Shown one piece after another: positions 11,301 to 18,038 of a stretch of 64,000 nt of DNA. The notes beneath the pieces are model-generated. The model was not told where the DNA came from and searched no databases. It saw nothing but the letters and a program-made list of their open reading frames with translations. Each line of letters opens with the position of its first letter. Position 1 is the first letter of the stretch. This DNA comes from Acidipila rosea (GTDB taxonomy: Bacteria; Acidobacteriota; Terriglobia; Terriglobales; Acidobacteriaceae), in the NCBI RefSeq assembly GCF_004339725.1, contig NZ_SMGK01000002.1:372001-436000 (forward strand), written 5' to 3'. A program made the position numbers and the translations under genes.

Positions 11301-11976
11301 CGCTGTATCCGGCCGAACCGTCTCCGGCGAATGTGCTGATGATCTGTGTTTTCGCATCCACTTTGCGGATCCGATTATGCTTGGAGTCCGCGATGTAGAG
11401 GTTGCCGAGACCATCGGCGGCTACGCTGGAGGGGAGTTCAAGATCGGCCTGGGTGGCCACCTTGCCGTCATAGACTGAGACAAACTGGCCGTCTCCGGCA
11501 ATGGTGCTGATCGTGCCCGGAACCATGACCGCGACTGCACCCTGCCCGATTCCATTGAGAAACTGCGTGCCTAACACCTGGTTGCTGGCATCGAGCAAGA
11601 CCACTGCACCGGCGCGCTGGCCGGGATACCTTGGCGTAAAGCCGACTACAACGGTGCAACTCTGCCCCACTGTGTACGAGTTGCCGATCGAACAAGTGCC
11701 ACCGCCTGCATCGGAATAATCAAGACCAGGGGCGCCGAGAGTCAGCACCTCAACAGAGGCCACCGATCCAGCAGTGGCGATGGTGACCGGCACCATCTGG
11801 GCGGCGGCAGATGTCCCCACCGGCGTCATTCCACTGAAGCTTGTAACACCCTGCGCATTGAGGCGCGCGCTGCCACCTAATCCAATCACAAGCCAGAGAC
11901 CCAGCGCGAGCAAGGAAACTATTTTTTGGCGCAGCAGCCAGGAAGCAGGAGCAGAAACAGAGTCTCTTTTCATCAT
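5362..11976 (-). CDS. Giant secreted NHL-propeller / Ig-like repeat protein
   Basis: About 2200-aa protein with an N-terminal signal peptide (core IVSLLALGLWLVIGLG, cleavage near LNAQ). In order it holds: an N-terminal domain; six NHL repeats forming a likely six-bladed propeller; an ASH/choice-of-anchor-like domain (~510-610); about 15 Ig-like repeats of ~94 aa, each carrying variants of PTGTVTFKDG and YSGDTND; a further beta domain; and a C terminus with two hydrophobic stretches and LPGCASLHMTG. This is the common acidobacterial 'Ig-like domain repeat protein' design, probably exposed on the cell surface for adhesion or polymer binding. No catalytic domain is visible. I prefer the ATG of MMKRDS; an upstream GTG at 11997 is possible, and neither has a strong ribosome-binding site. 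Translationally coupled to the barrel gene. Confidence 0.85.
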   Translation of the reverse strand: MMKRDSVSAPASWLLRQKIVSLLALGLWLVIGLGGSARLNAQGVTSFSGMTPVGTSAAAQMVPVTIATAGSVASVEVLTLGAPGLDYSDAGGGTCSIGNSYTVGQSCTVVVGFTPRYPGQRAGAVVLLDASNQVLGTQFLNGIGQGAVAVMVPGTISTIAGDGQFVSVYDGKVATQADLELPSSVAADGLGNLYIADSKHNRIRKVDAKTQIISTFAGDGSAGYSGDGGSAASAALNLPSSIFIDGAGNLYIADSGNNVIRKVTPSTGIITTIAGNNTPGFTGDAGLATAAELNTPMGITADSAGNLYIADTLNQRIRKVDAMTGIIKTIAGNGYNDGNGHGGYSGDGGAATSAKLNLPYAVTFDLIGNLYIPDSGNNRIRKVNSSGIITTVAGNGTQGYSGDGGTAVAAELYSPSSVAFDVAGDMYIADTQNYRVRKVSAATGSIETIAGNGSGGGGNGYVGDGASATAAVVYGPYGVFLDQAGNLDIADYFNQRIRQVSSSIAVLKFTPALRQGQTSSTISQAIENDGNAPLTFSSIVPDSNAAVDGTTTTCSLSTTLSIDGGCQIGARFAPSQAGNPVIGNINIAGDPANAPLDIMVEGQALTLNTATVSLVSTPNPSTFGQAVSFSVSVTSGAGIPTGTVTFKEGTTTLATQTLNSGSASFTTSTLSVGVHSIIANYGGDTDHGPSQSVAVNQTVQGSTTVKLASSGNPSTVNTAVTFTATVLSSNGGTTPTGTVIFYDGGAVIGNGTLSPGGIATYTTTSLVPGPHAITASYGGDATDLSATSPVLSETVQQQTTSTVVTSSLHPSSFDSAVTFTATVTVTGTGPATGTVTFKDGSTVLGTGALNGSGQATFTSSALGVGVHSVIAVYGGDKNDSTSTSAALTQTVQQVTTSTTLSSSANPGNAGAAITFAAHVTGVVGVPLTGTVTFKDGATTLGVQPLSNTGAASFSTSALSVSTHNVTAVYSGDADNSGSTSTAVPEKIQQATTNTVVASNANPGIFGTTVAFTATVTGNGGTPTGSVTFKDGAATLGTAQLTNGSTSLSAKTLAVGPHSITAVYSGDTNDVASTSPVVSEVIKQATTTVALNVSPNPSTAGNAVVLSASVSGNGGVPTGTVTFKDGSTILGTQTLNGSGSAALTASGLGVGPHVLIAVYSGDTGDLGSTSTTVSDSVQQVTSKTVLSASPKPSPAGGTVYLTAVVTGDAPTGTVTFKDGANAIGTGAVGTGGIASLSLSTLSVGQHTLTATYAGDGNNSASTSASIGEDVQQNTQVAVVPSANPAYAGASVTFTTSLTGTTPNPTGNMTLKDGASVLATAALNGSRTVNFLVRTLSPATHSITATYSGDSNNAGGTSPILTENVLQAITTTGLAVSSNSPIAGTQLTLTATVSGNGGSAGGTVTFKDGSVILGTRSLVNGSASLPVSAIAAGQHNFIATYSGDTNDQGSTSPAMSISALKASTTTVVTSSASTSNAGAQVIFTATVTGSGGAPGGTVSFKDGSAVLGSSTLRNGSAQIAISSLAIGSHAITAIYAGDANDGGSSSSPITQMVQQAASKLTLQSSLNPSGVGARVTFTATLASNGSIPTGTVVFEDGATVLGAGSVNGSGLASYSTTALATGQHSVTANYSGDANNGASVSAPINQIVQQNTTTSLTANKTVTLGGTPLSLTASVVGANGSHQLSGSVTFKNGAATLGSPTLNASGVAVLNTSTLPVGQESITATYSGDTTDLGSLSAPLIETVQQAATKAVVSSSGNPSLLGSSVTFTVSVAGSGVTPTGTVTLRDGAAALGTASLNGNGLALFSTSSLTVGSHDITAIYSGDTDNTAATSAVFTQTIQQQTAITVTASANPALATSGITFTANVRNTAGTPLTGTVIFRDGATVLSTQNLSNGAATYATTALTVGSHDITAVYSGDTFDAGSTSSALSEAVQSIPTTISLGASSSTITTDQQLTLIAKVASSLGNVPSGIVTYRSGTSVIGTAAINNAGVATLSPSLSPGTYTITASYSGDSIDAVSVSGTVTVTVTEATDFSVVINPTAISVQANQNATVAINLQSTAGFAGQIGLGCASLPQAATCTFSKDTVKLAANGTQTVQLTVDTGSPLTSGGVARNSMPGSTAPLSLAWIFPGGVLLGWITLRARKKGSNLQSWLLMLVIAAAASALPGCASLHMTGTPPGSYTFQVITTAVNTGINHTTNVTLTVK
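5890..10166 (-). repeat. About 15 tandem Ig-like repeats (~283 bp each)
   Basis: The coding sequence is a string of diverged Ig-like domains. Each begins with a variant of TTTxVxSSxNPSxxGxxVTF, has PTGTVTFKDG in the middle, and ends with LSVGxHSITAxYSGDxxxxx followed by a Gln-rich linker (QQ, QA, QN, QV). The unit is ~94 aa, matching bacterial Ig-like domains of the Big_3_5 type. Copies are clearly homologous but not identical at DNA level, so this is old duplication rather than a recent tandem expansion. Confidence 0.85.
10470..11440 (-). repeat. Six NHL repeats (beta-propeller) within the giant protein
   Basis: Six successive blocks of ~55-60 codons share the pattern SVAADGLGNLYIADSKHNRI followed by RKV and TIAGNG. 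The core NLYIADxxNxRIRKV is recognisable in every copy; the last is degenerate (NLDIADYFNQRIRQV). The inter-blade segments repeat GYSGDGGxAxxAxL. Six blades match a closed NHL propeller, a fold used for protein, RNA or carbohydrate binding. Confidence 0.85.
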
Positions 11977-11997
11977 CTCGATCGATTTAGTGAGCAC

Positions 11998-12262
11998 GAT
12001 TCATAAGCGTGCGCTCAGAGTCGCATCGACGCAGAGTTCGGGGAGAACCAAGGCAAAGTAAAAGGCGAAACAGGCATACTGGTGGCCGCTGCGGCAGCGA
12101 TCCCCAGCTAGTTAGTTTTAAATAATGAGGTACTTGCGCAAAAGTAACACATTACTTTTGAATAGACAGTTACCAATAAGCGCTCTTCCTCTGCATCTTT
12201 TGTGGGATGGCAGAAGAAGTCATGTCTGGGAAACGACAGGCGTCGAGCCTCTGCGAGATTTA
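11998..12262. other. Intergenic region upstream of the giant repeat gene
   Basis: Lies downstream of the GH2 gene and upstream of the repeat-protein gene, both on the minus strand, so it should hold the repeat-gene promoter. It is AT-rich in its middle (around 12110-12170) and contains one perfect palindrome (separate entry). No open frame with a ribosome-binding site and no strong terminator is visible. Confidence 0.6.
12139..12160. promoter_or_regulatory. Perfect 9-bp-arm palindrome, candidate operator
   Basis: CAAAAGTAA, a CACA spacer, then TTACTTTTG: perfect dyad symmetry in an AT-rich stretch ~160 bp upstream of the giant repeat-protein start. The size and symmetry suit a dimeric regulator such as a MarR, TetR or LacI-type protein. 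As an RNA hairpin it would be weak and lacks a following T-tract, so an operator is more likely than a terminator. No regulator gene lies beside it. Confidence 0.5.
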
Positions 12263-14911
12263 TCAGCGCGCATGCACGCCCACCTGCTGCACAGGCACGT
12301 TCCAGCCGGAGATGGTGAGTGAATCACCGGTTGATGCGGCTGCGTGCGGCAGAACGGCAGAGAGCACACGCGATTCTCCCGGCAGGAGTTCGATGTAATT
12401 GTCAGACCACAGCACAGGCAGCACAGCACTGCCGTCGCGCTGCTTGAGTGCAACAACCACCTGAAAAGCCAGCGCCTGGGATGGGTTGTGCAGCTCAACT
12501 CTGAGCTGCTGCCCTGGACCACTGCGCTGCAGCATCGACCTGGCCTCGATGCTTGCCTGCGGCAGGCTGCGGAGCGCCGTCATGTTCTCGGGCACAAGTG
12601 CGGGAGTATGAGTGTAGTCGGTCTTAGCCCAGTTAAAAGTTGTAAGCCTGGCCGGAACCCAGTAGAAGTTCCTGCTGACAAGATCCCCGTTGCTCGCCTT
12701 CAGCGTCAATTCGACAAAGTATATCTGCGACGCGTCGCTGAAAATCTCCGCAGGGATGTTCAGGACACGAGTTGAACTATCCGCAGAGGCGTTCATCTCT
12801 GCCTGTTTGGAAAAGAGCTTCTTGAGACGGATATCGTAGACCGCCGCGGACACGCTGAGGGGCGAGGCCGAATGATAGGTGCTGTTCACGACATAGATGC
12901 TGTGGTCATCGTAGGAGTACTGCACGTGCAGAGGCTCACATGCCTTCTTCGTGCCAAAGTAGCCGCCACCGGCATTGAGATAGTAGTCGTACAGATGCCA
13001 GATCATCGATGGCCATGCGTTGTTGAGCATCCACTGAATGACGCCCGTGGACGTATATTTATTGCGGCTGTAAGCCTCGAACATGGCACGCTCACCGTCG
13101 TAGGCCATGGCCTGGGCCAGACGTTCGTATTCATCGAGGCTGCTCGATGGGCCATAGGTTGCTGTCATCGCGTCATTGAAAACATTGAGGTCTTTGAATT
13201 TGCCACCACCGCTATGGAAGCTCCAGGCGGCATCAGGAGGCCACAGCTGATTGGCAGGAAGAAACTTCCTGAGGCTGCTCTCATTGGGAATTGCCGGGCC
13301 TGGGCTCGTCTCTGTATTGAACCCAAACGCTCCGCCGTATTTGCTCTTATCCACGAGCCAGTAGGATGGCGCCACATAGTCGTAGGGTCCGCTCATCTTG
13401 ACGCCACTCTTGCCACTGACCGAGGTTGGCCTCCCGGAGGCGGAGGAGAGAATGGGATTTGGCCAATGGGTCTCCTGCTCAATCTTTAGATAAGCCTGCT
13501 CGACGAAGGCCGGCGGCGGGTTATCACTGCCGTTCAACCAGACGAGCAGGCTGGCGTGGCTTCTGATGCGGAGCATCTGCGAGCGAAGAGACTCGGCGGC
13601 AACTTTGTAGTTCTCAGGCGTCCACTTGTTCCAGTGCTCCCATTGGTCACAGCAGCACCAGCCAAGCATGACGAGAATGCCCTGCTGGTCCGCAAGGTGG
13701 AAGAAGTCATCGGTCTCCATCTTCCCTTCCAGCCGAATGGTGTTCAGATGCATATCGCGCACCAGCGCCAGCTGATCCTGAAGCTTCACCTGATCTTCGC
13801 GAAGGAGCATATCCTGCGACCATCCTGCGCCGCGGATCAGCAGCGGCTTGCCATTGACGCGGAAGAGGCGATAACCCTGCGCCGTAAGCTCGGAGGTAAT
13901 TTCGCGAATCCCAAACTGCACCGTCTTTTCATCTGACACGTGGCCGCTCTCGACAAACCGCAATGCCAGCGTCTCCAGATGGGGACTTCCCATCTGATAA
14001 GGCCACCATACCTGCGGATGATGGATTTGCAGCTGCTTATACTGCTCCGGAGTGAAGACGACTGTCTTGTCTTCACCGGGCGCGAGGTCGACCGCCTGCT
14101 CGACACGTACCCCTGCGACCGTGCCAGCCACAGTGCCATGCACCGGGTGCGAGGTGGCGTTGTGCAGCTCGCCGTAGACTGTCAAATCCGCCCGCTGCAG
14201 TGACGCGTCAGAGAAATGCGTCACGGCCAACGGAGAGCGGAGCGTGACTTCGCCGCTGGTGACCAGGTTGACCGCTCCCCACAGGCCCATATCCTTGTCG
14301 GGCGGGCACGGATTCCAATCAACCCAGTTGATGCCGAGGTCGGTCTCCTCGGGAGCAAAGGTCTCCACTGCGAGCACATTCGGCCGGCCGGGAACGACAT
14401 CCGCGGTAATGTCGAAGTCGTACGTGCGATAGGCTCCCGCTACCTGAGAACGGTTGGCGATCCTTTTCCCGTTCAGCCAGATATCTGCGCGATAGTTGAT
14501 GCCCCCGAAGTGCAGCCAGAGCGACTGTCCACGTGTTTGCGCAGGGATGGTGACTTCCCTGCGATACCACCAGCCGCATTTATAGGGGCTGTCCTGCGGC
14601 ATAGGTAGATTCGAGAAGTTCACTCCGACCGGATAGCTTGTGCCGGGGAGCGTGCGAAGATTTGTTCCGAAGTAGGGCGGAGGAACAGCTGCGTCAGCGG
14701 TCTGCGTTGCCAGAACTGTCCCGGGAACCGAGGCGGAGTACCACCCCTCGGGGCGAAAAGCAGCGCTGGAGATAGCAACACCATCCGCCTGCAGCTTGCA
14801 GGCCGACTGCAAACGCCAGCCCTCCTTGAGCGGCGTGGACGATGCGAAGGCGGTGAAGGAAACTGCAGACACTATACAGCAGGCAACAAATTGGAGGGCT
14901 CTGTTCAGCAT
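12263..14911 (-). CDS. GH2 exo-beta-D-glucosaminidase-like glycoside hydrolase
   Basis: 882-aa secreted family 2 glycoside hydrolase. I start at the internal ATG of MLNRALQF because it is followed by a clean signal peptide and preceded by AAAGGA ten bases upstream; a longer frame begins at 14977. Domains: sugar-binding jelly roll (~40-210, GWWYRREVTIP), Ig-like sandwich (~220-330), TIM barrel (~340-600), then C-terminal beta domains. The acid/base position reads NGSDNPPP with D463, and the nucleophile is E534 in NTETSPG. An Ser-Asp pair instead of the usual Asn-Glu marks the exo-beta-D-glucosaminidase (CsxA) subgroup, whose D469 and E541 have almost the same spacing. Likely substrate is chitosan or glucosamine oligomers; beta-mannosidase is the alternative. 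Divergent from a GH35 gene. Confidence 0.85.
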   Translation of the reverse strand: MLNRALQFVACCIVSAVSFTAFASSTPLKEGWRLQSACKLQADGVAISSAAFRPEGWYSASVPGTVLATQTADAAVPPPYFGTNLRTLPGTSYPVGVNFSNLPMPQDSPYKCGWWYRREVTIPAQTRGQSLWLHFGGINYRADIWLNGKRIANRSQVAGAYRTYDFDITADVVPGRPNVLAVETFAPEETDLGINWVDWNPCPPDKDMGLWGAVNLVTSGEVTLRSPLAVTHFSDASLQRADLTVYGELHNATSHPVHGTVAGTVAGVRVEQAVDLAPGEDKTVVFTPEQYKQLQIHHPQVWWPYQMGSPHLETLALRFVESGHVSDEKTVQFGIREITSELTAQGYRLFRVNGKPLLIRGAGWSQDMLLREDQVKLQDQLALVRDMHLNTIRLEGKMETDDFFHLADQQGILVMLGWCCCDQWEHWNKWTPENYKVAAESLRSQMLRIRSHASLLVWLNGSDNPPPAFVEQAYLKIEQETHWPNPILSSASGRPTSVSGKSGVKMSGPYDYVAPSYWLVDKSKYGGAFGFNTETSPGPAIPNESSLRKFLPANQLWPPDAAWSFHSGGGKFKDLNVFNDAMTATYGPSSSLDEYERLAQAMAYDGERAMFEAYSRNKYTSTGVIQWMLNNAWPSMIWHLYDYYLNAGGGYFGTKKACEPLHVQYSYDDHSIYVVNSTYHSASPLSVSAAVYDIRLKKLFSKQAEMNASADSSTRVLNIPAEIFSDASQIYFVELTLKASNGDLVSRNFYWVPARLTTFNWAKTDYTHTPALVPENMTALRSLPQASIEARSMLQRSGPGQQLRVELHNPSQALAFQVVVALKQRDGSAVLPVLWSDNYIELLPGESRVLSAVLPHAAASTGDSLTISGWNVPVQQVGVHAR

Positions 14912-14939
14912 GCTGAAGATTTCCTTTGGAGCCAATGCC

Positions 14940-14964
14940 CCGCAAGCGTTGAACGGGCTTGCGG
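14940..14964. promoter_or_regulatory. Inverted repeat between divergent glycosidase genes
   Basis: CCGCAAGC and GCTTGCGG separated by nine bases lie in the 164-bp gap between the divergent GH2 and GH35 genes, close to the GH2 start. This could be a shared operator or a leader hairpin for the GH2 transcript. The rest of the gap (to 15075) holds a GGAGGT about 18 bases before the GH35 ATG but no other clear signal. Confidence 0.4.
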
Positions 14965-15075
14965 TAACGTTGGACACCTTCGCCTGAAAGTTTGAAGCTC
15001 AATGCTAACCGAACATTGCGCGGGATATCTCACGCTATCCCAACCTGCAACGGAGGTGGTAGAGTTTCTGGCGAT

Positions 15076-16737
15076 ATGAACTACCAGCGCTTCTCTCTCT
15101 CTGTCGCATTGCTGCTGTCCTGCTCCGCAACTGGTATTGCTTACGCTCAGTCTCCTGCGCCGTCTGCCGCTGGCACGCCGCGACTTGAGCAACGAGGCCA
15201 GACGACCCAGCTCATGGTGGATGGCAAGCCCTATCTCATGCTGGCGGGCGAACTGCATAACTCCAGCTCCTCCAGTCTCGACTACATGAAGCCGGAGTGG
15301 CAGAAGCTTGCAGCGATGGGGCTCAATACTGTTCTTACCCCCGTCTCCTGGGAACTGGTAGAGCCGACGGAGGGCCACTACGACTTCACGCTTGTTGATG
15401 GACTGCTGGCGCAGGCCCGTGAACAGCATCTCCACATCGTCTTTCTGTGGCTGGCAGCCTGGAAGAACGGCATGTCCAGCTATCCTCCTGTGTGGGTCAA
15501 GCAGGATACGCAGCGCTTTCCACGCGTCTTTGAAAACGGCAACCCGGTCACGATTTTGAGCACACTCGCACCCGCCACAGCAGAAGCCGATGGCCATGCC
15601 TTCGCAGCGCTGATGGCGCATCTCCGCGAGGTCGATGCGCAAGACCATACCGTCCTCATGGTGCAGGTCGAGAACGAAGTCGGCATCCTCGGAGCTTCGC
15701 GCGATCACTCCGCAGCAGCGGAGCGTGCCTTCGCCGGGCCTGTGCCTGCTGAGCTGACACGATACCTGGCCGCGCATCATGAAATGCTCAACCCGGAGCT
15801 GCGCACGCTATGGGAACAGCACGGGGCGAAGACCAGCGGCACCTGGACTGAGATCTTCGGCGACAGCGCCCGCACCGACGAAATCTTCATGGCATGGAAT
15901 TATGCGCGCTATGTGCAATCCGTGGCAGCAAGGGGAAAGGCCGCGTATTCGCTGCCTATGTATGTCAATGCCTGGCTGGGCGGCAGAGACACGCCGCCGG
16001 GCAATTATCCAAGTGGCGGGCCGCAGCCCCGGGTCATCGACGTGTGGAAGGCCGCAGGCAGCGCCATCGACATCTACTCTCCTGACCTCTATGCGTCGGA
16101 CTTTGCCGATTGGTGCAGCCGCTATCACCGCCCTGACAATCCGCTCTTCATCCCGGAAACAGTCGGAGGCGTCGCTGGCGCGGCGAATGTCTTCTATGCA
16201 GTCGGAGAGCATGCTGCCATGGGCTTTTCTCCCTTCGGCATCGATGCTGGCCTGCACTCGGATGCATGGCCGGATATGGAAAGCGTGACAAAGGGTGTGG
16301 CTGCGCTGACGAACAGCTATCAGGTGTTGGCGGAGCTGGCGCCGCAGCTGCTGGCGGCGCAAAGCTCAGGAGACGTTCACGGCTTCCTGCTGGACAAGAG
16401 CCATCCTGAGGTTGACTTCGTCATGCATGGCATAACGGTCCACGTCAGCCTGGACCAGGTCTTCGGCTATCACGCGGAGAGCGGCTATGGGCTGATCCTT
16501 CAAGAGGGCGCGGATACCTTCATCGGCGCGGGTAAGGGCTTCAGAGTCTCCTTTACCCCTCGCGATCCCTCAGCGGCATGGGTTGGGCTGGCGTCGATCG
16601 AAGAGGGGCACTACCGGAACGGACAATGGATTCCGGGGCGCCGCCTCAATGGCGATGAGAATGACCAGGGCAACAACTGGCGATTCGATCCCCTGCAGGC
16701 CAAAATCGAGCGGGCAACCATCTATCGCTACCACTGA
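15076..16737 (+). CDS. Secreted GH35-like beta-galactosidase (DUF5597 type)
   Basis: 553-aa secreted glycosidase. Start set at the ATG of MNYQRFSL, which gives a normal signal peptide (SVALLLSCSATGIAYAQ); the frame is open upstream to 14992. The catalytic TIM barrel begins with LMVDGKPYLMLAGELHNSS, typical of GH35. The acid/base is E201 in QVENEVG and the probable nucleophile is E361 in FIPETVGG. The C-terminal part (~420-553, DFVMHGITVHVSLDQVFGY) matches the DUF5597 domain attached to many acidobacterial and Bacteroidetes GH35 proteins. Likely hydrolyses terminal beta-galactosides of plant or microbial glycans in the periplasm or outside the cell. Divergent from the GH2 gene, so both may respond to related oligosaccharides. 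Confidence 0.88.
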   Translation: MNYQRFSLSVALLLSCSATGIAYAQSPAPSAAGTPRLEQRGQTTQLMVDGKPYLMLAGELHNSSSSSLDYMKPEWQKLAAMGLNTVLTPVSWELVEPTEGHYDFTLVDGLLAQAREQHLHIVFLWLAAWKNGMSSYPPVWVKQDTQRFPRVFENGNPVTILSTLAPATAEADGHAFAALMAHLREVDAQDHTVLMVQVENEVGILGASRDHSAAAERAFAGPVPAELTRYLAAHHEMLNPELRTLWEQHGAKTSGTWTEIFGDSARTDEIFMAWNYARYVQSVAARGKAAYSLPMYVNAWLGGRDTPPGNYPSGGPQPRVIDVWKAAGSAIDIYSPDLYASDFADWCSRYHRPDNPLFIPETVGGVAGAANVFYAVGEHAAMGFSPFGIDAGLHSDAWPDMESVTKGVAALTNSYQVLAELAPQLLAAQSSGDVHGFLLDKSHPEVDFVMHGITVHVSLDQVFGYHAESGYGLILQEGADTFIGAGKGFRVSFTPRDPSAAWVGLASIEEGHYRNGQWIPGRRLNGDENDQGNNWRFDPLQAKIERATIYRYH

Positions 16738-16751
16738 ACCCACGCCCGGAC

Positions 16752-16840
16752 GCTTCATTTCAGTATCGCCCTCAGAGATCGGGGAAAGCGCGCTGAGAAT
16801 CAGTGACTCACGCCACAGAGTGGCCGATACTGAATGAAGC
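16752..16840 (+). ncRNA. Candidate structured 5' leader (three-way junction) before the hemerythrin gene
   Basis: A long closing stem pairs 16752-16768 (GCTTCATTTCAGTATCG) with 16825-16840 (CGATACTGAATGAAGC), perfect except for one bulged T. Inside it are a hairpin 16771-16775/16793-16797 (CTCAG/CTGAG) and a second hairpin 16812-16816/16820-16824 (GCCAC AGA GTGGC) that abuts the 3' strand of the closing stem, giving a branched fold. The structure ends two bases before the GAGGAGG ribosome-binding site of the downstream gene. No T-tract follows, so a simple terminator for the upstream glycosidase is less likely. It may be a cis-regulatory RNA; I do not recognise a known riboswitch class. Confidence 0.45.
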
Positions 16841-16854
16841 AGAGGAGGCGGGGG

Positions 16855-17388
16855 ATGGCGATACAGATTGGCGCGAAGCCCGATAGCGGATTTGATGACC
16901 CGCTCGGCATGTTGAAGGACTGCCATCGCAGGATCGAACAATTTCTTCATATTCTTGCGACCGTGGCTGCGCGGGCAGGCGAGGGGGAATTGTCCGGCGA
17001 GGAGAAGAACGCTGTCGAGGCTTCGCTGCGCTACTTCCGCACAGGCGGCCAACGCCACAACCAGGACGAGGAAGAGTCTCTCTTCCCGCGACTACGCGCC
17101 GAAAATACAGCAGGACAGATGGACGAACTGGACAGGCTTGAGAGCGACCATCACCGCGCCTCAGAGCTGCATGAGACTGTGGATCGTCTCTACTCAGCGT
17201 GGATCACGGCAGACAGATTGAGCTCAGAGGATCAAGCGCGGCTCCTGGCTGCAACCCGGGAGATGGAAAGGCTCTATGCAGAACACATCCAGGTGGAAGA
17301 GAGGATTGTGTTCCCGCATGCCGCGCAGGTGCTGAACAGCCATACACTGGCGGCGATCGGCGCTGAGTTCAGCGCGAGAAGGAAATAG
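16855..17388 (+). CDS. Hemerythrin-like HHE cation-binding domain protein
   Basis: 177-aa soluble four-helix-bundle protein. The ATG at MAIQIG is preceded by GAGGAGG at the right distance; an earlier ATG seven codons upstream overlaps that site and is unlikely. Probable di-iron ligands occur in order: DCHRRIEQFLH near the N terminus, RHNQDEEESLFP in helix 2, DHHRASELHE in helix 3 and EHIQVEERIVFPHA in helix 4. This pattern fits HHE/hemerythrin proteins that bind oxygen, NO or iron, or help repair iron-sulfur centres under nitrosative stress. The exact role is not determined by sequence. It may be controlled by the structured leader just upstream. Confidence 0.88.
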   Translation: MAIQIGAKPDSGFDDPLGMLKDCHRRIEQFLHILATVAARAGEGELSGEEKNAVEASLRYFRTGGQRHNQDEEESLFPRLRAENTAGQMDELDRLESDHHRASELHETVDRLYSAWITADRLSSEDQARLLAATREMERLYAEHIQVEERIVFPHAAQVLNSHTLAAIGAEFSARRK

Positions 17389-17426
17389 TTACGGACTAAG
17401 GAGAGGAAGACTCGGACGCCAGCCGC

Positions 17427-17705
17427 TTAGCTGATGCCGAGCTTTTTCACTTCGTCTTCGTAATATTTGCGGTAAAGAATCGCCCACTCCTGGCTTCCCT
17501 CGACGATAATCTTGCGCTGGGACGCGATCTTGGCGCGAGCCGCGGCGTCGATACGCATTTCATCGGTCAGGAGCTTTTCCAGGCACTTCCGTGCCTCCTG
17601 GCGGATCGTATTGCGGTCTTCCAGGAAGTCGCACTCCGGAATTTCAGCGAGAGTATCAGCGACCACATGCGCCAGCTTGTTCAGCTTGTCGCGGGAAATT
17701 CTCAT
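17427..17705 (-). CDS. DUF507 family protein (second of tandem pair)
   Basis: 92-aa soluble helical protein matching DUF507: an opening MRISRDKLNKLAHVVADTL, then an EDRNTIRQEARKCLEKLL helix, and a C-terminal EWAILYRKYYEDEVKKLG. No catalytic motif is visible and the family function is unknown. Its ATG overlaps the stop of the preceding DUF507 gene (ATGA), so the two are co-translated and may form a heteromer. DUF507 occurs mainly in Acidobacteria, Aquificae and Deltaproteobacteria-like genomes, which supports the taxonomic inference. Confidence 0.85.
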   Translation of the reverse strand: MRISRDKLNKLAHVVADTLAEIPECDFLEDRNTIRQEARKCLEKLLTDEMRIDAAARAKIASQRKIIVEGSQEWAILYRKYYEDEVKKLGIS

Positions 17706-17980
17706 AGTACCGCCTTGTATTTGCGCGCCAGCTCGGTCTTCACCTTTTTGAACATCTCCGCATAGGCAGCGCCGGTGCGATGCATCTCGTCCTGATAGGC
17801 CTCAAGGATGACGCGTACCTCTTCGTTGATGCGGTCTTCGAGCGCCATTTCCTCGACCATCGCGGCCCCCACGCGCTCATTGAGCACCTGCGGCTTGCTG
17901 GTTTCGATCATCTTGGCGTCGATCAGGTGCTTCACTGTCTGGCGTGCCAGGTAGCCAACATACTCTCGGGATAAAATCAT
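17702..17980 (-). CDS. DUF507 family protein (first of tandem pair)
   Basis: 92-aa protein, same length and layout as its downstream neighbour: MILSREYVGYLARQTVKHL, then an acidic helix with ALEDRINEEVRVILEAY, and a C-terminal AAYAEMFKKVKTELARKYK. Start chosen at MILSREY because it aligns with the paralogue; the frame is open to 18028 but the extra residues look non-coding. Unknown function. The pair is preceded by a 58-bp gap to the 2Fe-2S protein gene on the same strand, so all three may be one transcript. Confidence 0.83.
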   Translation of the reverse strand: MILSREYVGYLARQTVKHLIDAKMIETSKPQVLNERVGAAMVEEMALEDRINEEVRVILEAYQDEMHRTGAAYAEMFKKVKTELARKYKAVL

Positions 17981-18038
17981 TGGTCTCGCTCGGAATATAG
18001 CACAATTTAAGGTGCGGAAAACCCGCACAACGTCGCTG

